Shown here in pieces: positions 43,484 through 54,745 of a stretch of DNA of 64,000 bases. The stretch spans positions 26,920,300-26,984,299 of the forward strand of contig OY726560.1 in assembly GCA_963383645.1 (NCBI GenBank). The letters run 5' to 3'. Every line of letters begins with the position of its first letter. The first letter of the stretch is position 1. This DNA comes from Muscardinus avellanarius (lineage: Eukaryota > Chordata > Mammalia > Rodentia > Gliridae). The notes below the pieces were generated by a model. That model did no database searches, was not told where the DNA came from, and saw only the letters and a program-made list of their open reading frames with translations. The position numbers and the translations under genes are program-made.

Positions 43484-43570
43484 GGCTGTTGATGTAGTTC
43501 AGTGGTAGAGTACTTACAAATATGTGAAAGACTCTAGAGTTCAATTCCATGAACCAAAAAAATAAAAATA
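43484..43570 (+). mobile_element. ID-type SINE (tRNA-derived monomer)
   Basis: GGCTGTTGATGTAGTTCAGTGGTAGAGTACTTAC is a good pol III box A region and GAGTTCAATTCC a box B, followed by an A-rich tail (AAAAAAATAAAAATAG). It is a stand-alone ID element without a B1 half. Confidence 0.85.
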
Positions 43571-43875
43571 GAAAGCCCAGTATTTCTCTTCTGCAATGCA
43601 GCCCACTGCATGTACAGGAAACACCTGACCCTTACCACAACATCTCAATAACTCATCTGGCTGCTGCTTTTACCACAGATTCTAAACTTGTTCTAGTCCA
43701 GAGCTCTAATGTCTTTTCAAGTAGGGTAAAAGCTCAGACCCTTCATAATTTGTAGCTCAACAGACATACTCTACTATTCTAATCTTATGTACAAATATTA
43801 TTTCAAAATTTCTAGGGATGGTATACACTGCTCAAATAGAACATTTCCCTTCATTTCCCTTTATTCTGGAACAGA

Positions 43876-44108
43876 TTGTTGTTGTTGTTGCGTGTGTGTG
43901 TGCGCGCGCGCAGTACTGGGGATGAAACCCAGGGGCATTCTTCCTTCTAGCTTTACCCTAGCCCTATTTTATTTTTCTTTAATCTTAAAACAGAGTCTCA
44001 CTAGGTTAATGAGTCTTGCTACTTGCTGATGCTGTCCTCAAACTTGTAATCCTCCTTTCTCAGCCTCCCAAGTACTAGGAATTCAAGTAAGTGCTTCCAC
44101 ACCTGGCT
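43876..44108 (-). mobile_element. B1-dID SINE with (TTG)n(TG)n(CG)n tail
   Basis: The tail (43876-43911) runs TTGTTGTTG into GTGTGTGTG and GCGCGCGCG. Then GTACTGGGGATGAAACCCAGGGGCATTC, CTTAAAACAGAGTCTCACTAGG and CAAGTACTAGGAATTCAAGTAAGTGCTTCCACACCTGGCT. Confidence 0.9.
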
Positions 44109-44269
44109 GGAACATATTTTTAAAACAATGACTTTTTAAAAATTGTATGTTCATGCACTCAATAAATAATATGAAGAAATTTTATGTACTCCTTGCAAAA
44201 GTTTACAAATGACATTAACTTTCAAAACTAAGGTGCATAAACTATCACAACCAATATATTCCACTGATA

Positions 44270-45120
44270 TATGTACAAATTAACAATCTATCTTACTCAG
44301 ATTTCTCCAGCTTTATTTCTGCTCATGCATGTGTGTCTAGGTGCTTTTAGGTTTTTGTGACTTTATAACATATATAGGGCCACATAACACTGCACGATTA
44401 AAGACACAGAATAGTCCTATTTTTGCAAGAATCTCTCCTGCAGCCTTTTTATAACCCACCAAATTTTATCACAGCTGATTATTTTGCTCTTTAATCCCCA
44501 AATATTTTCATGTCTAGAATATTGTATATGTGGAATCGTACAGTGTTTAAGCCTAGCTTGATTTCCCTCAGTTTAACTCCCTGAAAACGCATCCAAATTG
44601 TAGTATATATTACTTAGTTGTTGATTTTTACTGATAAGTAATATTCAAGAGTATGTGAGCATATTATAACTTACTTAGCCATACATCCACTGAATAATTT
44701 ATGTATTTTTCTAGTTGGAAGCAATTTTATCTAAATCTGGCAACTATATGTTTTCTTTAGTGATAAACTATCAAAGATGGTGCATGAATGATCCAGTTTG
44801 CTCACATTTTTTTAAAGCATTTGGTGTTACTATTTTTTTAAATCTCAGCCATTCAGATAGATACAATGTTTTATCTCATGATCCTTTTAATTATTGTTTA
44901 ACTAATGAGTAGTAACATTATATTTCTAAAGCAGGTTTGGAAGAATATGCCTGTAATCTCAGTACTTGGGAGTTTGAGCCTGGAGGATTGCAGATTAACA
45001 ACCTGCCTCAGAAACTCAGTAAGGCGCTCATCAATGCAGTAAGACCTTGTTTCCAAATTTAAACAAAAAATGGGCCTGGATGAAACTTGGAGGGAGAATG
45101 CTCCTGGACTCAATCCAAGC

Positions 45121-45166
<46 letters not shown>

Positions 45167-45360
45167 TTGTATATGCTTTTTGCCATTTTATATCCTCATC
45201 AGTGAAATATCTGTTTATATCTTTTGCCCATCTTACAGTTGGAGTTTTGCACTATCTATTGGGATAACTTTATTATTTTTTATACTAGTCAATCTTTTGT
45301 TAAATATATGCTTAGGATATTAATGTAACATGGTTTCCCCCCTTTAATCTATATGGTGGC
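44270..45360 (-). mobile_element. Ancient L1 (L1M type), SINE-interrupted
   Basis: Antisense old-L1 texture: GAATATTGTATATGTGGAATCGTACAGTG, ACTTAGCCATACATCCACTGAATAATTTATGTATTTTTCTAGTTGGAAGC. After the SINE: GCCATTTTATATCCTCATCAGTGAAATATCTGTTTATATCTTTTGCCCATCTTACAGTTGGAG. The two halves are collinear. Confidence 0.7.
44933..45165 (+). mobile_element. B1-dID SINE ending in (CA)n, inside L1
   Basis: Sense, diverged: AGAATATGCCTGTAATCTCAGTACTTGGG, CTCAGTAAGGCGCTCATC, TTTCCAAATTTAAAC linker, GGGCCTGGATGAAACTTGGAGG and CTCAATCCAAGCAACACACA. The CA array (45123-45164) replaces the poly(A) tail. Confidence 0.88.
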
Positions 45361-46544
45361 TACATTGAATTTTAAATGTTGGGCAAACCTCACTACCTGT
45401 AAAAATTTCAACTAATGATGTTATTTATTTTTATATATTACTGGATCCAATTTTGGATAGTTAATTGATGGTGATATGTAATATTCTGTAAATATTTGTG
45501 TAAATTATTACTAGCATATTGGGTCATAGATTCAGCTGCAGGGGAATGTGAGTGTATTTTATGCAGTGCTCAATGGGAAGCTGCTACTGCCACATCTTCT
45601 TAAGTTCTATTTTCAGTTTCTTCCATATTTTAAACCTGAAAAATACCTTAACAGTCAGTTAAAATACCACTTCTTACTTGGCCTCCTTTTCCAATTGACA
45701 GATAACTTCTTTCCTTCTTTACCTTTCTCGTGTTGTGTTTTGTTAAATGTCAGCTCCACAGAGAAACTTTAGAAAAATCTATTGATTGAGTAAAGCTATG
45801 TTTACTAAACTTATTACAGTAGTGAAAACTACTACTTTGACAGAACATTAGTCCTGTCTCTAAAGGATTTTCAAAAGCCCCTTATTTCCCTGGCTTTAAT
45901 ATTTACCTCCTTATAGTTGTTTGTCTTCTCTTTTTCATTCTCTGCCTTTTACTGCTGTCTACTCTTCCTCTAAATATCCTAAAATTGCAAGACTTGCACA
46001 TAGTTATCTACATAATTGTTTTCAGAGTTTCCTGAATGGAATTACACCAATATTTCCTATCAAAGACACAAAAACTCAGAACAATGTCCACCTTTTCCAA
46101 ACATGAGAAGCAAATGTACTACCTCGGCTTAATCAAAAGGACACACACTTCTCATTCCTCACCCAAAAAAGTACCCTATTGCTTTGGCTTAGTAGATATT
46201 CAGTCTTCAGATACTTCGTGATGCACATTAGCTGACTAAAAAGATTTTATCTTTAAATCAATTAAACTTGTATTTTTTTCTGGTCAAATATCAAGATAAA
46301 AAATTAAGCAAATTTTTTTTTTAGGATTTCATGTCTTTAAATGTGTTATTTTAAATCTGTCTTGAAAAGTAGGGAAGTAGTTTGGAATAAACTGATTTTA
46401 CAGTCACTTTCATTGGTTGACATTGGTAAGAGAGGGTTTTGAAATGAGTTGAGAAGGACACGGTTTTACTTATGTTTTTCATCTTATCTTCCAGGAGCAA
46501 TGATTTTCTGGAGAAAATAGCTGATTTGTTACTTTGATGTTTTT
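45361..46544. other. No recognised feature
   Basis: AT-rich with several small frames of no coding character. The region 45900-46220 may contain more old L1 but no motif is secure. Confidence 0.4.
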
Positions 46545-47180
46545 AATTTCTTTTATTGGTGCATTGTAATTATATAGAATGCCAAAGTATAAAGCGATGG
46601 GAATGTACATGCGCACAACTCTTGGAACATTTCCTTCAGCGTCTACCCCCTCCCCAACCTCCCTGTACATATCTCTGAGACTGACATTGGTACTTTAATA
46701 TACATACATCACATTATTTCAACTGTTACATTCTTTATGTTTCTAATCTTCCTTCTCCCTCGCCCAAACCTCCTCCATTACTTCACTGGGGTCTCTACTC
46801 CCCTCTAGTGTTACCCAATAGATGTTCCAGTCTCTAACTAGCTTCCACAAGTGAGAGAAAATATACAACTATTAATATTTTGAGACTGGCTAATCTTGAG
46901 TAGCATAATTGTCTCAAGTTCCATACATTCTTCTGTATGTAACATGCTTTTGTTATTCTTTATTGCAGAGTAAAATTTTATTGTGTGTATATACCACTGA
47001 TTTTTGATCCAGTCATCTGTTGATGGATACCCAGACTGATTCCATAATTTTGTCATTGTGAATTATGCTGCTATAAAAATTCTGATTGTTTTTATAATAT
47101 TCTTACTTTAATTCCTTTGGAAATATGTCCAAGGGTTATATTTCTGGTTCCAGTTTTATACTTGGTTAGTACCTGGTATT
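46545..47180 (-). mobile_element. L1 3' UTR and ORF2 end, antisense
   Basis: Begins with the L1 terminus in reverse (TTTTATTGGTGCATTGTAATTATATAG). A C-rich strand of the purine tract follows (CTACCCCCTCCCCAACCTCCC), then ORF2 antisense: TTATTCTTTATTGCAGAGTAAAATTTTATTGTGTG, CATCTGTTGATGGATACCCAG and GAATTATGCTGCTATAAAAATTC. Confidence 0.85.
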
Positions 47181-47940
47181 CTACCTGGTTTAATGCCTGA
47201 TTTCAGCTTTTCTAAACATAAATTCAGAAGTGTATCTTTTTACAATATTGTTTAATATAATAATATGCATAATTCTAATATTACTTAATATAAGAACTTA
47301 AAATTATATGTTTGAAGTTTTTATCCAAATTAGAAGTATGTATACTTGTAATTATTACCTGATTGTGTTTTTCATTACACAGTGGAGACTTGCTGGGCAA
47401 AGTATTGTAGTCATACTTATATGTCATTTGATGATTGTTACATGATCATAAATGTAAATAATTTATTTACATTAGGAGGCATATTCAAGGGAGAACAATG
47501 TATGGCTCTACACTACAAAGAATAAACAAACTTCTGATCTAAGCTAAACTATATTACATCATTTTCTTAATATAACCCCTAAATCATAGTAAGATAAATC
47601 TAGTTTAAAATGCTTGCATTTAATTCTGCCAGGAGAAAATTATTAGAGTTAATTTTTATTCTTTACAATAGCCTGTGTTAGTCACAAATGAAGTTTTTAA
47701 AATAATTTAAGCAGGAGAACTCAAATTAAGAAAAGTGTTTCAAGAACTTTCAGAGTCAACATGCCTTTATATAAAATGCACTTAGAGAATACTAGTTGTT
47801 TCTATGATTCATTAATTAATAAAGGAAAAGTGGAGGAAAACAAATTGGAAGGTGAATTACCCAATAAAAAGAGCAAGCTTTGTTTTAAAGATATACACTA
47901 TGGCCGTGCAATACTAAAAGTCTGTGAAGGTCCATCTTAC
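47181..47940. other. No recognised feature
   Basis: AT-rich. A plus-strand frame of 76 codons (47761-47991) overlaps the exon-like segment on the other strand and has no independent support. Confidence 0.4.
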
Positions 47941-48124
47941 TTGTTCGATCTCCTCCGCCTTTCCAGAGTAGAATTTCAGCAGTCTTGCTGAGATGAGTGA
48001 ATTCATTGAAAGAAACAGCCCTTTCGTACTGAATGTAAAGAGAGATGGAGGAACTGCCAAGTCTGTCTTGCTAACCAAGCTCATCACTCTATAACACATG
48101 GGCTGTCTCATCTTGTCTAGCTTC
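47941..48124 (-). other. Exon-like or conserved segment, unidentified
   Basis: On the minus strand an acceptor (TTTCTTACTACTGTGACAG) precedes 48124 and a donor (GAACAA/GTAAGATGG) follows 47941. The 184 nt between are open in one frame and markedly less AT-rich than the flanks. The conceptual peptide (KLDKMRQPMCYRVMSLVSK ... FYSGKAEEIEQ) is not recognised. Its donor is phase 0 while the next candidate exon (2719-2855) needs phase 1, so they are not direct neighbours in one reading frame. It could be a lncRNA exon, an unrecognised old repeat or a conserved element. Confidence 0.3.
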
Positions 48125-49416
48125 CTGTCACAGTAGTAAGAAACATTTTGGGGGAGGAAAAACATTATGTAAGAAAATATAAAACAATGATACCTGAAAA
48201 ATTCTTTTCATGGATGCATGAATGCATTCGTCACTTTGAACCTCACTACAGTGCACCAATAAACAAAATGTATTGGGCTTTTATTGCTTACAAATTTATT
48301 GGGTCTTTCATGTTTACAAATGAATTGACTTTTTATAATCTTTATAATCTTACTGATATATTCCCTGATTTCATATATGTCTACACATATACACACAAAT
48401 ATAATTTATAAACACATATAATTTTGAGGATATCAACTACATTTTATATTCTGAGTCATACAATATAATTATAACACAGTTAATGAACCTAAGATATTAA
48501 CAATAAAGATAGTCAATTTTCATAAGTACTTTGAGTACAAATATTTGTCAGGCCCTATAAGGCTTTTTATTTTATTCACAATAATAAGCATTGTGAATAA
48601 AACAAAAGGACTATTTTCAAAATAGATGATAGTAATATGACCAAGTCATTCTATATAATACAGCACCAGGTGTTAGTCCTGTGCTACAGAAATACTAATT
48701 AAACCATTTGGAGAGATTAGAAGGCTGGTTGAAAAAAATTGACTGGTTTAATTTTGTAAAAAATACATAAGCATTTATGGAATATGCTCGCTATCTTGGA
48801 TGATCCCCCAAATGAGTTTGAGCAACATGCTCAGTTCTTTTTCCTATTTTCCAAGAAAAGATAATCCACCTATTCTAGGAAAAAAAACATTGAGTGCAGA
48901 ATTGGAAGAATGATAGAACTGATGGTTGAAATCAAGTGTTATTTTTTTCTGTATTTTCTCTACTTCGGGTGTGATCATTGAGCCCATTTCCAGTCAGAAA
49001 TGCATCTATTCTGAAAAGATTGGCAGTCAGTCAGGACAGCCCGCTAATCTTTTTATAATATTTTTGTACCATCATGCCATACTGTAAATTACTGCTGTTT
49101 CAAATGTCTTTTGGGGATAGTTACTGAGCCAATGGAAATTTGTTACTAATCATCTAAAAAAGAGGTTATAGAGCTAAAATGAAACGCAGATTCTGATATA
49201 TTTACTTTCCAAAATCCATGCTCCTCATTATAGCTCATCAGAGGTTCTGAAGTGAGATCAGAGGGTAGCATGAACACGCCCAACAATAACATGTCAACCC
49301 ATTTGAAAATATATCCTTCATTTTCAATTTTCCAAGAAGAAACAAAATCATGAAAATTAAACCTTGGCAAGTTAAAATACAAAATTAAAGTCAAAATATA
49401 ACTTGTGAATGTAGTT
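48125..49416. other. No recognised feature
   Basis: AT-rich, with a GATGCATGAATGCATTCGTC patch near 48214. Frames in both strands at 48148-48411 are shadows without support. Confidence 0.4.
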
Positions 49417-49428
49417 CCTCTAAGTCTC

Positions 49429-49614
49429 TCTTTTTTTATGGTACTGGGGTTCCTGGAAGCCCTTCTGCCTCGGGGCTACACTCCCAGACCTATTTTATAT
49501 TTTTATTTGGAAACAGGGTCTTTTAAGCCAGCGAGGCTGGCTTCAAACCTGTGCGATCCTCCTGTCTCTCTCTCCCACACATGGGGATTACAAGCGTGCG
49601 CCACCATGCCAGGC
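49429..49614 (-). mobile_element. B1-dID SINE, young subfamily
   Basis: Antisense: GGTACTGGGGTTCCTGGAAGCCC ... TCTTTTAAGCCAGCGAGGC ... GGGGATTACAAGCGTGCGCCACCATGCCAGG. Target-site duplication CCTCTAAGTCTC at 49417-49428 and 49615-49626. Confidence 0.95.
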
Positions 49615-49629
49615 CCTCTAAGTCTCTTT

Positions 49630-51181
49630 GAAGGAATTTTTATTCAGAAACCAGCATAGAACTGGGATTCTTGCAACGTGATATTCCTGTCGTTTTCACT
49701 GTTCGTAAGGGTGAGTTTACTTTAGGACTTCAGAAAATTATTAAAGGTTTGGTTCTATATGCGACACTTTTAAAAGAAGAATTCATAAAGTATAGAAGAA
49801 TTTATAAAGTATAGAAGTTTATCACAATATCAGTCCATCAGATACAAAGTTTAAGAAATCAAGTCAAGCTCTAGGGTCTGGGATATGTGAAATAAATATA
49901 TCTATCAAAAAAGCAATATTGAGTCTAATGAAGCACTTTTTCCAAAGACTACAAAGTTATTCATCTGTATATAGTGAATATGAGCTAGACTGAGACAATA
50001 AAGTTGGTTTCAGCCTAGCATTACAAAAGTCAATTTATGACAATTGTCTAGACAGTAAGACCTTTGAACTTGAAGTGAATTTGGGTAAATCTCTCAGCAT
50101 GGAACTAATCTGAGCATTTTGCCTTCACCTAAAGAGGGGGGGGGCATCTTCTCTTTTTTCTATCATCTTCTAGGGATTGTAGATTTAGGCATTCCTGCCT
50201 ATTTGCCAATGTTGAAGTTGTAAAATTTTTAACACCAATTTTACATGAAGTATCTTGCTTCAATTCAAAGACTCTTCGTTCTGTTTTAAGATCTAGGTTT
50301 GTTACAACACAATAAAAAATTCTGAAAGCGCCCTATATTTAATTGTGAGCAAATGTTTTAAATCTAGAGCTAAAATGACTTAAGATTTCCTCTGAATTTC
50401 ACACAGATTCCTATAAGGAATCACCCAGATAGCACTAGTGATACACTATCCCAGTTTGTGTTAGGTATAGCTTAGGTCTAAGATATAAATGTCTCTTTTT
50501 TCATTTGCTTTATTTTATTTTTATCATATATTTCATAGCAATGGGTTATATTTTGAGAATCCCATGTGTTTCTATGATTGCATTTGTTTCCCAGTATGAC
50601 TAAACTGAGAATCTAACAGTTTAACCTAATTCTTTAATTGGTCCCAGTCTCTTGGCCTGTCTACTTGACAAAGAAATTCAGTTCAAGCAAGAAAAATGCA
50701 GTCAAGTCTCTAATGTCCTAAAGAAGCTTGTCTAAGTAAATGAGAAAATTCAATTGTGCATAGAAAACAGATGGAGCTCAGCGTCTTCAGTTAGCATCTC
50801 CTTGATGCCCAAAGACATTTTGTTTTTAGGATTTAACCTCACTGGGAAAAATAACATGGTGACAAATATACAAACATGAAGAATGTATTTTAGAAAGAAA
50901 ATACTCTAAGTCCCAAACATAATATTATCCTAGCTATAAGAAAGGAAAATGTGTCTATTAGTGGCATGTGATATGAACTGAAAAATATTAAGGAAAATCA
51001 TCAATATATATATTTATGAAAACGCAAATCTGAGCTCGATTTTATAAGAAAATAATCCTGAAAGTGGTTTAAATGTTAGACTAGTTTTTTACAAAAATAT
51101 GAAAATACAGCATATTAATCAATTATTCTTTTGTTTGTCACCTTAAAAGTGAATTTTTTGTCTTGTTATAACAGCTTTTTC
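49630..51181. other. Repeat-poor stretch with a small tandem repeat
   Basis: AT-rich single-copy-like DNA. A run of eight or nine G lies at 50138-50146. A 19-bp direct tandem duplication (AAGAATTCATAAAGTATAG / AAGAATTTATAAAGTATAG) occupies 49777-49814. No gene signal. Confidence 0.45.
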
Positions 51182-51394
51182 TGGGTAAGCATAGTGGCGC
51201 ATTTTTGTAATCCCAGCATTAGGGAGGATGAGGCTGGAGGATTGTGGTTCATGGACAGTCTCAGCTACTTAGCAAGGCCCTTCACAACTCAGTGAAATCC
51301 TGTTTCAAAATAATAAAAAAAGACAAAAAAAATAGGGTTGGGAATGTAGCTCAGAGGTACAATGCCTGTGGGTTTCATCCCCAGTACCGCAACA
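51182..51394 (+). mobile_element. B1-dID SINE
   Basis: Sense: GGGTAAGCATAGTGGCGCATTTTTGTAATCCCAGCATTAGGGAGG, CTACTTAGCAAGGCCCTTCACAACTCAGTGAAATCC, linker, GGGAATGTAGCTCAGAGGTACAATGCC and GGGTTTCATCCCCAGTACCGC. Confidence 0.92.
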
Positions 51395-51964
51395 AAAGTC
51401 TTTTTTTTGTAATCTTATTTTTCTAGAAAATTTGTTATTATAGCCCCAAATATATAACCACTTAGTTCAATATATTTGTAGAAAATCTTAATTTACTTAA
51501 TTATAATAAAAGTTATTAAAAACTTTTATAGTATTTTGGTACATTTTGAAAAATATGAATTATAAAGTCTCTAAGTTATAAATAATATTATTAAATTTAT
51601 TTATACATTTTACATAAATATACACATACATTTATGTATACACATACACACATATACATAGTCATTATACAAAGAGACACACATATCTATGTATTACACT
51701 ACCCAGATAGACATGAAAGCTTTTTGCCTTTTTCTTTTCTTACTGAATATCCAGGTCATAGGTAATATATACACATTTTAATCTATTAAATATACTATGA
51801 ACATATTTATTATTAATTTATGCATGTAAATGGCTATTAAATTTTAATACTTAAATATATTAGTGATATTTAAAATTACATCAGCATATTAAGCATTGGA
51901 TTTATTATTATTTTTCTTTCATTGTTTTTAAAGAATCTACAATGTTTCTTATCTAAGGCCTCTG
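51395..51964. other. No recognised feature
   Basis: Extremely AT-rich with ATACACATACA-like microrepeats (51616-51665). Confidence 0.45.
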
Positions 51965-52470
51965 TATTACTCAATGTTCTCCAGAGAAATGGAAGCCATA
52001 GAAAAGAGAATGATAAATAAAAAGGGATTTGTTATGCTGATTGACTCCCATGATTATAGAGTTGTAGAATTCAGACATGCTGTCTGTTAACTGGAGAACC
52101 AGGGAGGCCAGTGGTATTATTTCGAGAGAGTTCAAAGACGTTGGAACCCCGGGAATCCATGGATAGGTCTGACTATCAGGCTTGATAATCTGGGGACACT
52201 TGTGTAAGTCCTGGAGTATGGACACTAAGTAACATGAGGTTTTTAAGTCAAAGAGAAGGAGAAGATAGTTGTTCTGGTTCCAGAAATGAAATATTACTTT
52301 GCCCCTGTGCTTCATTCTATCAGGCCTTCAAATTATTGAATGGTGCCCACTCACATTGGTGAAGATAGATTGTCCTACTCAGGCCACAGATTCAGAAACA
52401 CTTCTTAAAACACCTTTACATGTTTTTATGGTTTAAAACTCACTCTCTGGAGATAGCCATGACTCATCTG
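51965..52470 (-). mobile_element. Old LTR-like dispersed repeat
   Basis: TTACTCAATGTTCTCCAGAGAAATGGAAGCCATAG, GATTTGTTATGCTGATTGACTCCCATGATTATAG, CTATCAGGCCTTCAAATTATTGAATGGTGCCCACTCACATTGG and GATTGTCCTACTCAGGCCACAG follow the order of a mammal-wide repeat with 'ggttctccagagaaacagaacc ... caggccttcaactgattgg.tgaggcccaccca'. Strand and family are uncertain. Confidence 0.5.
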
Positions 52471-52697
52471 GCTCCCTTGTGGATGCAGTGGATTACATCA
52501 CACATGCGTGGGGGGGGGGCATGGGGTCCTGGCCCTGCCAAACAGAGTTCTGCCTCCTGATCTTTGCTTTCTTTGCTTCCCACCATGATGCCTTAAAGAC
52601 ATAGAGCCCTAGATCTTGCCTCATAGATGGCACAAAATTGAATGTATGTAAATATGTAACATGTATGAAAACATGTTTTATTTGTGGGATTATATGT

Positions 52698-52830
52698 GTT
52701 ATATATAAATGGGTATAAATGTGAATATACACATATATGTATATATGTTATATATAAATGGGTATGAATTTGAATATATACACACACATATATATGGAGA
52801 AAGAGAGAGAGAAAGAGAGAGAGAAAGATA
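52698..52830. repeat. 49-bp tandem duplication plus (TA)n and GA-rich tract
   Basis: GTTATATATAAATGGGTAT-AAT-TGAATATA is present twice at 52698-52746 and 52747-52795 with few changes. AGAGAGAGAAAGAGAGAG follows at 52797-52829. Confidence 0.9.
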
Positions 52831-54004
52831 CAGATCTTCAGAAATGTAAGCAAATAAATCTTCTTTCCTCAATAAAAAATGATTCTTAACCAGAAAGATA
52901 TGAGTATCCCTTAATCTAGTGAAGTTGATATTTAAAATTAAGTATCATAGCCTCCATTCACATAAAATGTTTCTCAATAATAAGAATTAAATATGAATAT
53001 TGAGTACTCTTGATAACATTTGCAGCCTTCCATGTGTGTTATTTTATTTGCCCTCCCCATCATGCCAGGCAGTAGGACCCAATTCTATTTTGTGGGTGAT
53101 TACACTGCACACTGAGTTATTAAGTAGACCTATAACATCCATCGATGGGAGCCATAGTTTAGCTAAGTGATCTGTTATCACAGCTAAAGCTGATAGGCAC
53201 TTCACTACAAGAAATTGGTATGATATTTGAAACTCCCAGAAAAAACAGCATATAACATACCATTTATATTTTAATAAATATAATATCATGTTTTAGGTCA
53301 CAGTAGGAAAGCAATAATATTCAAGATTGCTTTTGATAGATGAGATTAAATTAGACAAATGAATTTGTCTCCAGATTTGGTGTGGTTTATTTATATAGCA
53401 GAACTTAACTATTGAAAATATTTTATGTATTTTGAGGCCACTTTATACTTTTAGTTGTCATTAATAGAATAATAATAAAATAATAATAAATCAATATAAT
53501 ATTATCAAATAATAATAAAACAATTCTCTTGTGAAATAAAATTCTGCTGATTGCCTTACTTGTACCTCTTTTTTCTTAAATTTATCTACTTTGAAAATAT
53601 GAAAGGATAAATGTGAAAATAGAAAACTTAAATAACTTTGTACATATTAATTATTTACTGAAAAAATTCAAAACTTTTTAAAAATAATGAATATTATATG
53701 ATTGGGAAACATCCAGGAAACATTTTATTCTCATTGATTAGAACTGACCAAATGATTGATCATAGTTTTAAGGTGATGGGTAAAGCATTCAAACCTGTAT
53801 GTGGCAGACTTTTTCTAAAACAATTCTGATAAAACAAAATAGAGCCCACATTAGATTCCTTTGTTTATTGCCTATGTTTTGGCCAAGCCATCTTTAAATT
53901 CACTGGGTAAAAACCAAAAATGTCTAACTTAAATAAGCTTTGGATCCATGAGCTGACTACTCTTTGCTTACTGAAAAGAAATGACTTTATTTTCCCTTTT
54001 TAAT
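52831..54004. other. No recognised feature
   Basis: AT-rich DNA with an (AAT)n-like tract at 53460-53520. No supported gene or classifiable repeat. Confidence 0.45.
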
Positions 54005-54274
54005 TTTTATCATTTTATTGATATGTTGTGATTATAAACCAAAGATTCAAAGTGAAACATCATGAATACATATACACATGTTTTGATTATTTCTCCCATA
54101 TTCCATCCTGCTTCCTGTCCTCACTCCACATATATGTGAGATTGTTAGTGATACCTTCATGTGTGGACATAAACTTATTTGAGCTGTTTCTCTCTTCCAT
54201 CCTCCTTTTCCCATCTCAAATCCCTCCCCCACTTTCCGACCACTATTCTACTGGTCTATTTTTTCTTTTCTTTA

Positions 54275-54530
54275 TTTTTTTTTGTGGAACTGGGGATAGA
54301 ATCCAGGGGCATTCTACCTCCAAGCTACACCCCCCCAGCCCTATTTTTATTCTTTCTTTCTTTTTTCTTTTTTCTTTATTTATATTTTTATAGGTGCATT
54401 GTACTCATACATCTTAATGGGATAAAAGATGGTGGAGAGAGACATGGACATCACCCAGGGTCTCACTAAGTTACGGAGGGCCTCACTAAGTAGATGAGGC
54501 TGTCTATGTACCCTGATCCTCCTGTCTCAG
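54275..54530 (-). mobile_element. B1-dID SINE nested in L1
   Basis: Antisense: TTGTGGAACTGGGGATAGAATCCAGGGGCATTCTACCTCC ... CCCAGCCCTATTTTTATTC, then an insertion, then GGGTCTCACTAAGTTACGGAGGGCCTCACTAAGTAGATGAGG ... GATCCTCCTGTCTCAGCC. The B1 5' end is missing. Confidence 0.88.
54368..54458 (-). mobile_element. L1 3' end nested in the SINE linker
   Basis: T-rich tract, then ATAGGTGCATTGTACTCATACATCTTAATGGGATAAAAGATGG...GACATCACCCA. This is the reverse of the L1 terminus (compare GATGTATGAATACAGTGCACCAATAAA at 1076-1102). It interrupts the SINE between linker and B1 half. Confidence 0.75.
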
Positions 54531-54745
54531 CCCTCTCTCCTCATGTGATTGAAGTCCCTTTTGTTGCTCTATTTTCCTCTAGCTTCCATATATGAGAGAA
54601 AACATATGTCCCTTGACCTTCTGAGACTGGATTATCTTGCTTAGCATACTGTTCTCTTGTTCTATCCATTTTCCTGCAAAAAACCTCCATAATTTTGTTC
54701 TTTATGGCTGAGCAAATTACATCACATCTATATTTCATTATTTGG

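Larger units (their letters stand above)
54005..54745 (-). mobile_element. L1 3' region, antisense, split by a SINE
   Basis: 54005-54270: TTTTTATCATTTTATTGATATGTTGTGATTATAAACC (terminus reversed) and C/T-rich UTR. 54540-54745: CTTCCATATATGAGAGAAAACATATGTCCC, TTGTTCTTTATGGCTGAGCAAATTAC. The two parts are collinear around the SINE at 54275-54530. Confidence 0.75.

Noticed and set aside
43484..43570. tRNA gene
   Set aside because: It has box A and box B, but no cloverleaf acceptor stem is formed and an A-rich tail follows; it is an ID SINE.
45921..46221. Two overlapping plus-strand frames
   Set aside because: Ser/His/Phe-rich composition typical of AT-rich noncoding DNA, no splice context.
54028..54393. 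121-codon plus-strand frame
   Set aside because: It translates antisense L1 UTR, SINE and T-rich tract in one run; chance fusion of repeats.
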